A stretch of DNA of 64,000 bases from Paracentrotus lividus (taxonomy: Eukaryota > Echinodermata > Echinoidea > Camarodonta > Echinidae), in assembly GCA_940671915.1 (NCBI GenBank), contig CALNVZ010000174.1:21495124-21559123 (forward strand), written 5' to 3'. Position 1 is the first letter of the stretch. Each line of letters begins with the position of its first letter. Both the position numbers and the translations under genes were made by a program. The notes beneath the pieces are model-generated. The model saw only the letters and a program-made list of their open reading frames with translations, did no database searches and was not told the origin of the DNA. This document shows positions 37,734 to 49,443 of the stretch, one piece after another.

Positions 37734-38499
37734 TAATACTCCAGGTAAAATAAAAAAATTATGCAAAATTAAGGGTGAGGGGGGGGGGGGGGCTTGGAGG
37801 CACTTTTTAAGCAGATTGCATTTGGGTGTAGATGAAGTGGGAGATGTTGATGTTAGCTGCTATTTCATAGTCATTATTCTGTCAATATACAAACAAATTA
37901 CAATTCAAATTAAGTGATTAATAAATTCCATTGAATATATCCTATTTCTAAATTTAAAGAAAACAAACAAAAATAACATTTCAGTATAACTATATCACAT
38001 TGAAGTATAATTTGATCATGATATCATCTAGGAATTGGAAGGGGTAATTCTTATGGGGTGGGGGTACGGAAACAGCTACAGTGGAGGAAAATAAAGAAAT
38101 AGTCAAAATAAGGAATAAAGAAAACATGCCGCAATACAAACAAAGAAAAGAAAATGGGAAGAAGATATTTGGAGGAACTAGGTAGATCAATGTTGTTCAG
38201 GCATGTCCAGAAGGAATAGAATACAAATTCAAGGATATTGCCTTGGGGTGAAATCAGATGCTTCCTTGAGACACTTGAGGGGAAGAGTGATTTTCTAGGC
38301 CTCCATTTCAAATTTTGTTACTCTTTGGGACCACTGACTGACAAAAAGCTTTGATCAACTACTTTATTAGATCAGAATTTAATGCAAATTAAGGAAATGA
38401 TGTCACATTCAGGCATCTAACTTTAAGAATACTAATGTGAGAGAAGTATCTGACCGGTTACAATGTATGCTTAACAAAAAACTGCAAGACATCAACAAC
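37734..38499. other. non-coding DNA
   Basis: A G14 run (37779-37792) is the only notable feature. Confidence 0.65.
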
Positions 38500-39244
38500 A
38501 ATTGGGCAATTCCATGTTTAGTTTCGTTACACTTTATGGTACATTGTTCTCTAAGGATGGCTTCTACATGAAGATGCTTTGATATTATTTTTCACTTTTT
38601 GTAGTGTCAATACATATATCATCAAACAGAAGCATGAGGCATATTTCAATAAGTAATAACAGGTACTTAAACTTTGGTTAGTTACGTTACCAAAAGTGGA
38701 CATAGTTTTTTTTTAGGACTGACTTTGACATTAAAGTTCCTGGAAACTACGTTCAACTAAAACAAACTGTGACATTCATGTTATTGCTGATGAGTTGGCA
38801 AGTCATGAGAAATACTATATTTCATGAACAGCTTGATATCTTTCTATAGAAACATCAAAAACATGGTTAGTTACGTTACATTTGGTCCAGTGAACTTCTG
38901 GAGGTCATTTCATCCCCTTGTAATTGATCAAATATCACAATAATATGGAAATGTGTTTATTCTTTCCTGTTTAGCTAAATTTGGAAGGGAAAATATTAAA
39001 CGAACATTGTGTAAATTGCATTTTAGTCAAATTTATTGTCCCCAGTCCCACATGTACAATTTTAATGATGGTTTGATATCTTGAAGATGTTAAAGAAAAT
39101 AACTTTTTTTAAAACTGAATATGAAATATCTTTGTTATTCCCGAACATCCATGGAATTAGATTAGTGATGAATTTAATAAGTAACTTACGAGACGGACTT
39201 CTTTTTTTTGAAAAATGTCCAATAATTCATGGAATTGCCCAATT
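38500..39244. mobile_element. TIR element (AATTGGGCAATTCCATG)
   Basis: AATTGGGCAATTCCATG at the left end and its exact reverse complement at the right (39228-39244) are 17 bp with no mismatch. Inside, GGTTAGTTACGTTACC-like phrases occur at 38676-38693 and 38864-38880 and TTTCGTTACACTTT near 38522. There is no long open frame. AATT or shorter could be part of the target, so the exact ends are uncertain. Superfamily unknown. Confidence 0.75.
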
Positions 39245-42200
39245 ACAGAAATAACCCTTGCCAAAGGTTGCTAGTGCAAACCTTAGGAGGGTGGTCATTC
39301 CTATGTACTATACTTATAATTTCATAACTTGCAACAAACAATGCAACATGTTTTTTTTTTACTTAATGCAGAATGAAGCCATATCTCCTACCAACCTTCA
39401 TAAGACAACACAAATAGCTTATAATTGCAATTATGATAATGCACCTTTTGTTCAGCTTTCCTTAGTACACAGCCAGAGTATTAGGTGTGGATTAGTTATA
39501 AGTTTCTTTGTGGATGTTTGAGATGTGGAATGGCCAAGGTAAACTTGGTCACAGAGTGACAAAGACACTGCCTTTGGGCTGACATATTGGGTGCTTCTTA
39601 AAAAACACTTGGGGTAAACCTCATAGCTTCTCAGTTTCCCTGAAATTTATGCCATTTCTCTAGGCTGAGTATAGGCTACAGTTTCAGATAGCTTTGAATT
39701 CTGATATCAGTAGGAATGTAAATTCCACAAACTTGGAAAACTGTGGCCTATCTCACAAGCAGAAACACTATGTCACAACCTGTCTATTTTAATTGCATAC
39801 ATTCATGTACAAATGTTTATATTCCCATAGACCTACATGTAGGAGGCCAGTTGTCCTGAATATGAGAAGCATACATTGTATGAAGGAATACATTTCAATT
39901 ACATGTATGCTTAATCTTAAATTCAGCTGACATACTCTGTGAAGTCAAGAAATAGGGAAATAAGTAAAAAAAGACAGGGAAAAAAAAACACATGATTAAC
40001 ACTATTACAGGTCATGAAAACATGTTGCACATTAATACACACAAAAATAAAAGAGACAAAAAAAATTAGACGTGGAAAACCTTGTATAATATCATAATAC
40101 TCTAAATGAAGAATTAAATAAACAAATAAATATAACAAAGAATCAAGAGAGTGCCTTCTGCATGAAGGTGGTAGAGAGAGAAAAGAGATTGAGCAGATAA
40201 AGTCCAAGATGCAGCAGTCTTGATGAGAGCCTTCCTGTTAATGATGCATCATGTCATCTACTCCTTCCTCACTGGCTCGTCCAAGTACAGCGGACGACAA
40301 CAAAGTACTTAAATACCCTAAATTGAGGAGGTCTTTCCTCTTTGGAGTGGTCTCTAATAGACGTCAATTGGTATCCCTCACAGCTTCCTCCCAGAAATCC
40401 AACCAAAGTCAAGATCCCAGAATTAGGCCAAATTTGTGGTGTCAGCGGTGGGATGTAAAATGGATGGTGGGACAGTAATGAACTAATCCATTATCCGCCA
40501 TTGACACTTCCTTCTTGTATATTCAAACCTAGCCCTACTCCCACCAAGGTTTTCATTATTACATCTCTTGTTTGTCCGCAAAGAAATCCCTAATTGATGT
40601 AAATTGAGCTCCCTCGTCTTCACATGATTAAACAGACAGTACTGCCTGCTGGCATGGGTTAGCTGTCAAAGAGCTGAGCGATAATTGCTGAAATGGGATG
40701 ATCTAGCTGGGCTTTTTCTTAACTTTTCTGCACTGCGAGGAGATTTAGAAAAAGGATAAACTTTCTGTTATGAAATCTTCTGTGCCTGCTGCAAGATGTT
40801 TTTAGCTCTGATATAACACACCTTCGGCCTTGTCTATGGAAATCACACAATGTATACCGACTTTAGATCATGGCTGTATCCCAGGAGTGGCCCGTGACGA
40901 AGCCCGAGTGGACAGATATGATTCCTGTTTTGAAGGTCTGATGGATACATTGGGCTTTAAATCAATTACACCACCTAATCCAAGCCTGGAAACGATACTC
41001 CAGGAGCTTGATTATTTTGGGAGTCGGGTGGTGAGCTGCTTGTATACCTTGTGACAGCGTCAGGAAATCAGCTCTATTTCATCTCATGGACATATTCCTG
41101 GAATTTATGCTAGCTTCTGCGCATTGTCTCTGGTGAAGATGGATCTGCAGTGCTTTTTAAGTAGACTTGGCAAGCTTGCCTAAACTAGAGAGAAAACTAG
41201 ATATCAAATCTATATTTCTCACTATGAAATGTAAAATGACTCAATATTTAAATGTATATTATTCTTTGTAAAAATAAAAAAGGAAACATATTTAGTTTGA
41301 TTTCTCTATTAAATAAATAAAATTCAACAAGTACAAAATATGCTTGATGAATCAGTGAGTCTCTACTGAAGTCCTCAATACAAATTTTCATTTTGGGTGT
41401 ATTTTCTGATTTAAGAGCACAGGAAAATTCATGAGCTGGTTTGGGGATATCAGGCATTATTCAAATCATTCAGCAGTAAAAGGAAAGGCTGATCTCCAAG
41501 ACTATCATTTCAAACAAGATAAGCGAAGACTTCCCATTGCGTGCTGCTTATTAACCAGCGAGGGCGCCCCTGGTAGAGGTCAGGTTCCACGGTCTCATGA
41601 CAGGACAAGTTTTGATCTGGTCAATCAATATGTTATCACAAGACAGCTTAAAATAATGACAAGTACAAGGTCTATTGCCAATAGACTTTTTTAACCTAAA
41701 AATAGAATCTGATACACTCAGGGCAAAGCTAGATTACGATAACTGTGTCTGTGGATATGCCTCCCCCCCCCCAAAAAAAAAATAAAATAAAAACAATAAT
41801 CAGAAGTTCTGAACGAACCAATTTCAATAACTACACCTGTGAAAAATAATTAGTTTTGAATCCTGCTATACGAGCCTTTATTAGTTACATATATTGTCTT
41901 CCCTCATTTATATACCACCTTTTCCACCCTTTTCTGCTTTGAAAGCCTATAGATTTTACGTACCACTTAGAACTAAGTACAGGTAGGTATAAATTACTTT
42001 TTTAGGTCTTGAAATAGTAATTGCATACGAAGTCAGATGAGATGGTGTTTTAACCAATTAAATGATAGGAATGAAAATCCATTTGTGTACATGCAAAGGT
42101 ACAATGACCTTATTTAAAAGGTGTAGATTGGTCTGAAATGGTATACTCTTATGTCCGTCTTTTCTGATAACTTACAGTATCTTATAACAAATAAGATATC

Positions 42201-42596
42201 CCTAGATTTGACCTTTCCTGTGCATTTCCTAGAAACAAAGTTCATTCCATTTCAATCATGACAAGACCTTGCATTGCACTGCATAGTTCCAGAATCACAC
42301 AAACATCTCCTCAAATTGATATTCTCTGTGGGCTGTTTGATTTTCGTCAAAAAATACCATCAATTTTTCATATTGATTTCACGAAAACGGGTACCTATAA
42401 TGTTTATTGTTTTCGCTACAAAACAAGTGACAATACAGTGGGTTTTTTTTTTATTATTCCAACCTAAGTTCTGATGCTTGCACAGAATAGCTTGAGAACA
42501 TTTCATTGACACTCCAAACAGCCAGCTCTATATCCCTCCCTCTCTCTCTCTCTTGTTCGTTCACTAGCCCTGGCGCGTTAACTGTATTGTGTTTCA
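39245..42596. other. non-coding DNA; one exon-like open stretch
   Basis: No confident gene. A 74-codon open frame with near-50% GC (40830-41054) includes DRYDSCFEGLMDTLGFKS and ETILQELDYFGSRVV and meets a GTGAGC donor-like site at 41029. No family is recognised, and it could be chance. A C10-A9 run lies at 41763-41781. Confidence 0.5.
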
Positions 42597-42597
42597 G

Positions 42598-42666
42598 TTC
42601 CCACTAATTGATCCCCGAAACCGGAGACTTGTGCCTATGATAGGGGATATTGGGCTAATATCAGAC
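42598..42666 (+). CDS. candidate internal exon, unknown protein
   Basis: A strong acceptor (ACTGTATTGTGTTTCAG, ending 42597) and a strong donor (GAC|GTGAGT, from 42667) bracket 69 bases. Only one frame is open, phase 0 at both ends, and it reads PLIDPRNRRLVPMIGDIGL with two residues before it and ISD after. The composition is protein-like, and the site is GC-richer than its flanks. I cannot match it to a family. It is the best splice-supported open stretch on the + strand, but a chance pseudo-exon is possible. Confidence 0.33.
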
Positions 42667-42672
42667 GTGAGT

Positions 42673-43804
42673 CGGTGTGTTTGACATTTGATCGGCGGGA
42701 TGTGCAGGGTAGTAAGAAGAGAACCTCATCCTGGTAGTTATAATGTTACTATTTGATACCTTTACTTCTCTTTACCCTTTCCCCCTATCTTACCTTTCAC
42801 AGGGGAAGTTATATGATTACTTTCTAGGGAGCAGTGCATATTTTATCGGGTAGACGGCAAAGGTAGAGATATTGCAAGGAAATTCAAAATAGTACACCTG
42901 AGATCTCAGGTTTTTCCTTTCACGACTCTTTTGTTCTCAGTAATTCGTAAGTGTTGCAATTTTAAGAATAACAAAATTGTTGGGGGAAAAAAATGGAATA
43001 CATAAATCTAACATTTGAAGCCACTCCTTATAATCTCTAAAAATAACTGTATAATATTAAGTACTATGTATCTAAGAAACAAAAAAGGACTAGAGGCATA
43101 ACTGGAAATCATAAGGATAGTGAAGAAATGAAATTATAGAAGTGGCATGATTAGAATGAAGGAGAGAACAAAAAGAACAGCAAGAAGATAATAGTCCTAA
43201 AGGGAAATATCCTAATTTATCAATAAAACTGATAAAAGACAACCACAAGTCTATCCTACAAACAATTCATTCTCTCTTTCCTGATAGCCTCATCCATCAC
43301 ACTATTTTAATTGTGTTCCTCATTCCACAGCTACCTACCTATTACCTGTCCATCAACATATTTATGTTAGAGATGATTGATGTCTAATGATAGCAAATCA
43401 CTGGTATCATCTCCAGTGCACTCACAAAAGACAGAGCAATAATATTTCATAATTTTCCCAAGTAGTTATATTTAATTGTATGAAATGCAGCATCGGTAAA
43501 AATTTTAGTGCGGAGTCGCTGAACGCTAAATACTAGGATTTAGTTGTTACTTGAATACAATAACAATTTTTCTTTCATAGAAAAATTATATATACCTATT
43601 TCTTCCCCTATTCACATCATTGTCAAACGTTTTCTGTCAGATCTGTTGTTCAAAAAGAATATTCAAATTGTTTTTTAACTATTTATTACATAATTCATGA
43701 TGCAGATAAGCTGCTATGCCTAATTTCTTCGCATGCCATCATGTAACTGATTTGTGCAATATATTGAGAATCCATTTTTATATTTTTTTTTCATTGGACT
43801 CTTT
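42673..43804. other. AT-rich non-coding DNA
   Basis: Nothing recognised apart from short T runs. Confidence 0.65.
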
Positions 43805-43808
43805 TTAA

Positions 43809-44586
43809 CCCTAATAAGACTGGGGTGTTTTGGTAGCTGTCAAGGCTGGGAGGAAGGGCCATAATGGCCCCCCTAAGATCTTGGCCGCCGATTGCGTGAC
43901 CGTGCTGAAAATTTGCGCGATGGTAGTGTGCCATGTAATCTACAAGAATGTGCTGTTAATTTTTCTGAAATAATATCGATTTAGTTTATATGAATTAATT
44001 ATGCTAGTTTATGCATGATATCATACTTTTTGCTCTAATTGAAAAAATAAAGCACCCAAAATGCTAATTTTGCGGCATTATTATTATTCCTTATAGCATT
44101 CTTAACAATTGTACTAGGAAAAGATTCTTGCATCGAAATTAATTTCTTATGTATTTTATTGTTTTATGAATTTCTTATGTATTTCCTTGTTTTTTTCAAC
44201 CTTTTGTTTTTCTTTGTTTTTTTCCCCAAAAATTATTGAGGAGCCATTTTGAAGCATAATAATGCTTAAATCAATTGATTTCAGCCAATGAAAGTGAAAA
44301 TAATCATATTTTATGTATAAATAAGGTGAAAAAACTCAGATCTTTATGCATTGACTTTGTACTTAAATATAATGTTTTTGAGCTATTTTCGGTCTGACGG
44401 ATATTTTTGAAAATTGTGCAGCGTCGTAACGGTATAACTGATTTTTGTGAAAATGGTTTAAAAAGATGCGCGAGACTTCAAAGTAAAATGTCAGCAAGCG
44501 GCACGATCAAAAAATTTCGCGCGGCGGAAGGGTCACGGAAAATGTTGAGGGGGGGGGGCATGATGGCGCCCCCAGTCTTTTTAAGG
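43809..44586. mobile_element. piggyBac-like MITE, TTAA target
   Basis: TTAA flanks both sides (43805-43808 and 44587-44590). The left end starts CCCTAATAAGACTGGGG and the reversed right end CCTTAAAAAGACTGGGG. CCY termini plus TTAA duplications are the piggyBac signature. Subterminal GC-rich blocks (GCGTGACCGTGCTGAAAATT on the left, GGGTCACGGAAAATG on the right) are also inverted. At 778 bp it has no transposase; the 67-codon frame at 44407-44610 merely reads through the right end. Confidence 0.9.
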
Positions 44587-44818
44587 TTAACATTGCTGGA
44601 AAGAATCTAGTTTAAATATTTCTGATACAGCTTCTTATACAGCAGTTATTGGATCAAGATTAAATTTTAAATAAAAATCTGAAATTGAAACAAAAGTTCA
44701 TGATAATTAAATTCTCATTTTTATTTCAACTGGGTATCAAGGTTGTCATGCAAATGGGGATAAGGAGGTAAGAGGACGTCTGTAAAGGATTTCCACAGCA
44801 TACAGTGTTTATCCTTAT

Positions 44819-44958
44819 CTGGGGGCGTTTCGTGAAAGAACTTGTCAGTCGTTTTATCCGACAAATTTGCTCTCAGCCAATCAGATGCAAGCATTTCAGT
44901 AGCCATTTCAGTTGTCAGTGAGAGTCAAAGAATATTTGTTTCATGAAATGCTCCCCTG
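44819..44958. mobile_element. palindromic MITE family C, copy 1
   Basis: CTGGGGGCGTTTCGTGAAAG starts the left arm; the right arm reversed begins CCAGGGGAGCATTTCATGAA. The centre holds CTCAGCCAATCAGATGCAAG. The better-preserved copy at 62408-62550 shares ends and centre, reversed. The arms here have drifted considerably. Confidence 0.8.
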
Positions 44959-46206
44959 GTATACCCTCAATGCTCTTAATTTAAATACTTCAAATTTATC
45001 TATCTTAAACAAAAATTTTGATCAAGTTGTAAAATTAAGGGGGAAATGACAAGGACAGCATTTCTCAGCAATTAAATTTCCTGATCACAATTTTAAATCT
45101 GAATTATTTAATAGATACAGGTCTATGTACAACAGCAATTGGTACACAAGAAAAGTCATCACAAATATTTGGCAGGCACCAAATCTGCAGTGACACTTTT
45201 TACTGAAGGGCTACATATCTCCATAAATTATCCTCATACGAAATATCAAATTTTACAACTTAACTCTACATGCCTACATTATTTTTTGAACCACAAAATC
45301 ATTCTGATGTGAGAAGTGGCTCCTTCGGGATTGATAGAAGCCCCCTCTTTCTTTAGAAAGCCAAGGTAAACCCAAAACACACCTGTGGACGCGCTCTCCC
45401 CTTCAACCCTCCCTGAGGACCAACCGAGGGTATTTTAGTCAAATCTATGACAGCATCAACTCTGTCCATCGACTTTCACATTCTCTGTTTCTCACTTTGA
45501 ATTAACATGAGTCAATGTTTGATGACAAGATTGCTTGTGACAGAAGTGTGTTATGAAACTATGTTTGGCCTTGTTCAAGTTCAGAGGAAAAGGGCAACAG
45601 TTCATGTTCAGTCACGGAAGAAGAGGGGTTGGTTAGGAATGGGGTAAGACAAAAGAGTTTGCCAGAGGAGAAGAATAGAGGGGGAAAGCTGCAAAGGTGT
45701 TGCTTTGGCATCAGAACAATTTAAATAAGTTGTGGACAAAAATTTCAAAAGTTGCCACTGCTCTAAATTTTTAAAGTGTAAAACCAAAGAGAAAGTTATG
45801 GTGGTATCCATGTATTCATTCATTTTAAAATCATCACATTTTGATGGTTAGCTGGAGGGGGGGGGGGTATATGTACAACATAATATACAACTGGTGAGCC
45901 TCCCCACAAAATAAAGTAAATCTAAAACCTAGTAGACATGGAATGCCTAAAGCTTGAAGTTAAAGACTTCACTGCAGTGGAAATTACTTGAAATGGCCGA
46001 ATTGCTCATGGCATAATACACAGATACATATGTCAGCAAAGTGAACAAAAAAAACAACAAACAAACAAACAAGCATACTGTAAATAGAATTGACAGGTAT
46101 GCTTGTATCTATCTTGTATATTTGGATAAGCTGACTAAGATTTGACCAATCGTGCAAACACTGCATCTGAAATCAGCACGATTTATAGTGTGACTTCATG
46201 ACTATT
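44959..46206. other. non-coding DNA
   Basis: No gene is recognised. A G-run (45857-45867) and an AAAC microsatellite near 46050 are present. Confidence 0.6.
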
Positions 46207-46375
46207 ATATCGTCGGCTTGGAGCCAGAAGGGCGCTATTGCAGATCAAGGATGTTCCGTTTAGAGCCAGAAGGGCGCTAGTACCATTGACTTTGTACAGT
46301 AATAGCGCCCTTATGGCTCTCAACGGAACATCTATAAGATGCAATAACGCCCTTATGGCTCCTAACAGACGATAT
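46207..46375 (+). mobile_element. fold-back MITE family B (AGAAGGGCGC), copy 2
   Basis: Almost the whole 169 bases fold on themselves. The left arm reads ATATCGTCGGCTTGGAGCC, then AGAAGGGCGCTATTGCAGAT, GATGTTCCGT and AGAAGGGCGC. The right arm is the complement with ATAAGGGCG variants. The loop TACCATTGACTTTGTA is itself palindromic-like. Relatives: inverted copy at 25901-26060 and a fragment CAGAGCCAGAAGGGCG at 60901-60916. Such hairpins could be transcribed into small-RNA precursors, but nothing here shows that. Confidence 0.92.
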
Positions 46376-47455
46376 GGCTGTTAAGCCAGGTGCCCAGCAA
46401 CTGTGGTTCTGATGACACAATACCCACTATGGCTGTGAGGGCTGATATATCTGATTCTATGAATAATGAAATGACAATATACACCTAGCAAAGCAGTCAT
46501 ACTGAAAATAAATATCTATTTTTGTCCTCAACAACTTTGATTAGATTATGATTAGATCCAAAGGACCAGCATATATATGTGATACAAAAAAACTAACTTT
46601 TTTAACCAAGGAAAGTTCTCCCAGGTCAGGGAAAGTGAGATTTCATATCGGACCTCCCCTAAAATAAACCTGGCTTCAAAAGAGAATTTGATATCAGTGA
46701 AACAGCATCAGTTCACCAATTTCCTACATTTTGAAAGGAATTACCCTGGATTTCCAAGTCACTTGAGCTTCAGATAATAGTGCAAACATATCCTTCATGC
46801 AAAATTGAAATAACTCTGTAAAGTATGAAATATGAGCATAATAAATCATGCTTTATTAGAGTGAGACAAATGTTAGATTTACTGGTAATCAAACATTGTA
46901 TTTGTTTATCTCTACCAGTTTAAAGATGACCATATTCAATATTCAATGAGTGAACTTGGTCAATGAAATAAACTCCCGATTTTACTCAAAATAATTGCTC
47001 AGAAACATCACCAGACCATTACTTTGTATCATCATGCTGGTGCTGGATGTTCATAGAAACAGAATCTATACCTCCTCCCATCAATTATGAACAAGAAAGC
47101 GAGACAAGACCATCTTTCCTGTGAACTGATTTATATTCCAATCTAGTCGCACAGGAAACGTGGCAGACAGTATGAAAAAATAGGAGAAGAGTATTGTAAG
47201 GAATAATTTCTGTATATAGGCAATGTTTCATAAGTCGAGACTTGAGAAATAGCCCGCTTCGACCATGGTGGATCTGTATGAAGTTGGTGCTTCACCAGCT
47301 CAGCCAAGTCCATTACTCCTGTTACTTTTTTAGACCTTGGGTGTGCAGTGGGTGGCTTGAATAAGCACTGAATGTATCAAACCTTACCAGCAAAATTTTG
47401 CTAATAAGTCCAAGTTGATGCAGGATGACATTTTGTACAATTTTATAAGACAAAA
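46376..47455. other. non-coding DNA
   Basis: Nothing recognised. Confidence 0.6.
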
Positions 47456-47678
47456 GGTTCCATTGAGCACCTTTAGAGGTGCTTGATTTTGCTACAATAG
47501 TGGTGCCGTATATTATAGGGTGTCCATAAGCATTTTTCAGGACAAGAAACGATGGTCATCAGCACCTCAATGATTCTAGGGTGCTGGTAAGCACCTTTTA
47601 ATGGACATAAAGGGTGCTAATGGGCACCAAATTGGTGCTGCTTTTGTGGCAAAATAAAGGTGCTCATTGGACCGAACC
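47456..47678. mobile_element. TIR element rich in AGCACC/GGTGCT
   Basis: GGTTCCATTGAGCACCTTTA on the left faces, reversed on the right, GGTTCGGTCCAATGAGCACC. Inside, AGCACCT or its complement recurs about nine times in both orientations. It ends 12 bases before the THAP element. No coding capacity; target duplication not resolved. Confidence 0.8.
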
Positions 47679-47854
47679 CCCTTTTTTTTTATAGAGCGTT
47701 CCCAGTGACGTCATTTTTTTGTCAGCAACGGTACGCGGCGGCCATCTTGGAAGGCATACAAATCGACTGACGCATGGCTACGTATACGTATTGCTGCACT
47801 AAAGCCAGATTTGAAGTTACTCGAGTAACTATACTGTACTTCTACAGCAAAATC

Positions 47855-48139
47855 ATGGGAAATTTCTGTTCAGTTGTTGGTTGTGGAAACAGGGCAGGAA
47901 GAGACAAAAAAACCTTTCTATCGGCTGCCTGCCTAAATTACGCGAGATCGAAGAAAAAAAACTCTGAACTTCTCGTCGGTGAGCCAAACCCGACCAGCCC
48001 CCGTCGCAAACCCGCGGCCTTCGGCGACGGGGCTGTGTATAGTTAGTGTAGGCCCTACGACGAATGGCTTGCTGCAATCAATCGGAATTTCGAGCAATCA
48101 AAGAACATTCGGGTGCGTGCTCAAATCATTTTATTTCAG
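47855..48139 (+). pseudogene. THAP zinc-finger exon of a transposase, decayed
   Basis: From the ATG at 47855 the frame reads MGNFCSVVGCGNRAGRDKK, the usual start of a THAP finger with its first Cys pair (C-x4-C). Further pieces fall in other frames: FYRLPA (about 47918-47935), EWLAAINRN (about 48062-48088) and CSNHFISG at the end, which gives the C-x2-H pair. GGTAGG at 48139-48144 is a plausible splice donor just after the domain. At least two frame changes separate the pieces, so no working protein is made. THAP domains bind DNA; here it would have recognised the transposon ends. The family call rests on the order C-x4-C, FYRLP, W, C-x2-H, and is firm. Confidence 0.8.
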
Positions 48140-48344
48140 GTAGGAAATCGACATGTGTGACATAATAATTGTGTCTTTATCACAGTGAAATATTTAGTTT
48201 TTTTGCGGTTTTGAGCTCGATCCGCTGAGTTGTCTTTCTGACATGCTATCTCGCACTGCACACTTCCTACTTCGGACCGGGCACGGGCGGGGTGGGTGGT
48301 CACGGCGAAGACTACACTGGCATTAGCCGCGCTTCTGCACGCTG

Positions 48345-48449
48345 CAGTAATATCTCCTTCTCGTGTAATTGCTGCAAGCAGCCGAAAGAAAGATTTTTGT
48401 CTCTTCCTGCCCTGTTTCCACAACCAACAACTGAACAGAAATTTCCCAT
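48345..48449 (-). pseudogene. second, truncated THAP start in the opposite arm
   Basis: On the minus strand, from the CAT at 48447-48449, the same MGNFCSVVGCGNRAGRDK is encoded. FFRLLAAITREGD in another frame matches the next THAP block (F-Y-R-L-P-A-V-I-T). It stops being homologous at about 48345, before the W and C-x2-H parts. It exists because the arm is an inverted duplicate of the coding end of the transposon. Confidence 0.7.
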
Positions 48450-48611
48450 GATTTTGTTGTAGAATTACGATATCAACTAATCAAAGTTTCTCGAGTAACT
48501 TCAAACCTCCTTTGGTGCAGCAATACGTATACGTAACCATGGTGGGCAGTAATAGCGTGCCCACCACAATGGCCGACAGGAAGATGATGACGTCACGTGA
48601 AATCGCTCTAT

Positions 48612-49232
48612 TGTGTATTTAAAAAAATGTCCAATAGTATCTGATCTGGCTAATTCATGTGATTAGAAATAGAAGGCTTTGCATAAACTTCAGGCTGATG
48701 AAGAAATGTCTACTGAATCTCGTTTCTTTCGTTCTCCCATGCAATCTGCTATTATCATGCATGTACCTTGATTTTTATGGTCTCTCTTATGCATGAAACC
48801 TGTTCAATACAGCACTAGGGAGTTCTATGTGATCAGACTTTGAGCACTGTTTTAAAAGATGCATAATTCATCAAGATATACATGCATTGGTTCTTCTTTC
48901 ATCCCCGGTATTTATTATGATTGGAAAGCCTACTATGGTGAACAGGAAATAAAATAGAGGTGGAAGAGGATCAAAACAAATCAATCATCACACGCGAGAT
49001 ATTTTAACATGGAAACTTGGATTGAAGGGGGATCACCTTATTCGCCTCTAAAAATGATCGAAAATTTCTACAGAGATTTAATTTCAATATATTTTTCTTT
49101 CACTTTTTTTTTTTCACTCTGTATGGCCAGTAATAGGAAGTAAGTTAAAAGTTCATGCTGTACACATATACTCTTTTTTATGTTACCATTCTATATGACA
49201 TAAGATTAGTCCAAATGAAGTTTTATCCACAG
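48612..49232. other. AT-rich non-coding DNA
   Basis: Nothing recognised except a T run near 49106. Confidence 0.6.
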
Positions 49233-49305
49233 GCACTCATTGACCTCACCTTGGATGAATGCTGTACAGTAGATGAACCCTTGATGAAAGAATTCTCTAA
49301 TTCCT
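49233..49305 (+). CDS. candidate internal exon, unknown protein
   Basis: The acceptor TTTTATCCACAG ends at 49232 and the donor T|GTAAGT starts at 49306. The 73 bases are open as ALIDLTLDECCTVDEPLMK followed by EFSNS. The polypyrimidine tract is short. Nothing comparable is known to me; the same frame is also open upstream, so the acceptor is not forced. Confidence 0.22.
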
Positions 49306-49377
49306 GTAAGTTTAATACAAGAAGCTCCAGATTCCTGTCATTAATGGGTTAATATCTACATTAGATATATCCAAATG

Positions 49378-49443
49378 ATGTTCGCGACATGACAGGGACT
49401 GGAACCTTGTACCCTGTGACTTGACCACTAGACCGTGCCACAT
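49378..49443 (-). mobile_element. tRNA-derived SINE head
   Basis: On the minus strand, GTGGCACGGTCTAGTGGTCA (box-A region) is followed by CACAGGGTACAAGGTTCCAGTCCC, whose last part (GGTTCCAGTCCC) is a good box B. Spacing suits a tRNA-type promoter. It resembles the GGTCTAGTGGTCA head at 305. No SINE body is evident beyond. Confidence 0.5.

Larger units (their letters stand above)
47693..48609 (+). mobile_element. fold-back DNA transposon carrying a THAP domain
   Basis: Termini AGAGCGTTCCCAGTGACGTC and, reversed, AGAGCGATTTCACGTGACGTC are flanked by AT on both sides (47691-47692 and 48610-48611). Arms of about 265 bases share GGCTACGTATACGTATTGCTGCAC-type sequence (GTTACGTATACGTATTGCTG on the right), GAAGTTACTCGAG and the start of a THAP reading frame. 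Only the left arm extends through the whole THAP domain; 48140-48345 is a unique spacer. THAP fingers occur in transposases of the P, Kolobok and ISL2EU superfamilies; the 2-bp AT flanks would suit ISL2EU, but this is inference. No catalytic domain is present, so it is a deleted derivative. Confidence 0.8.
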
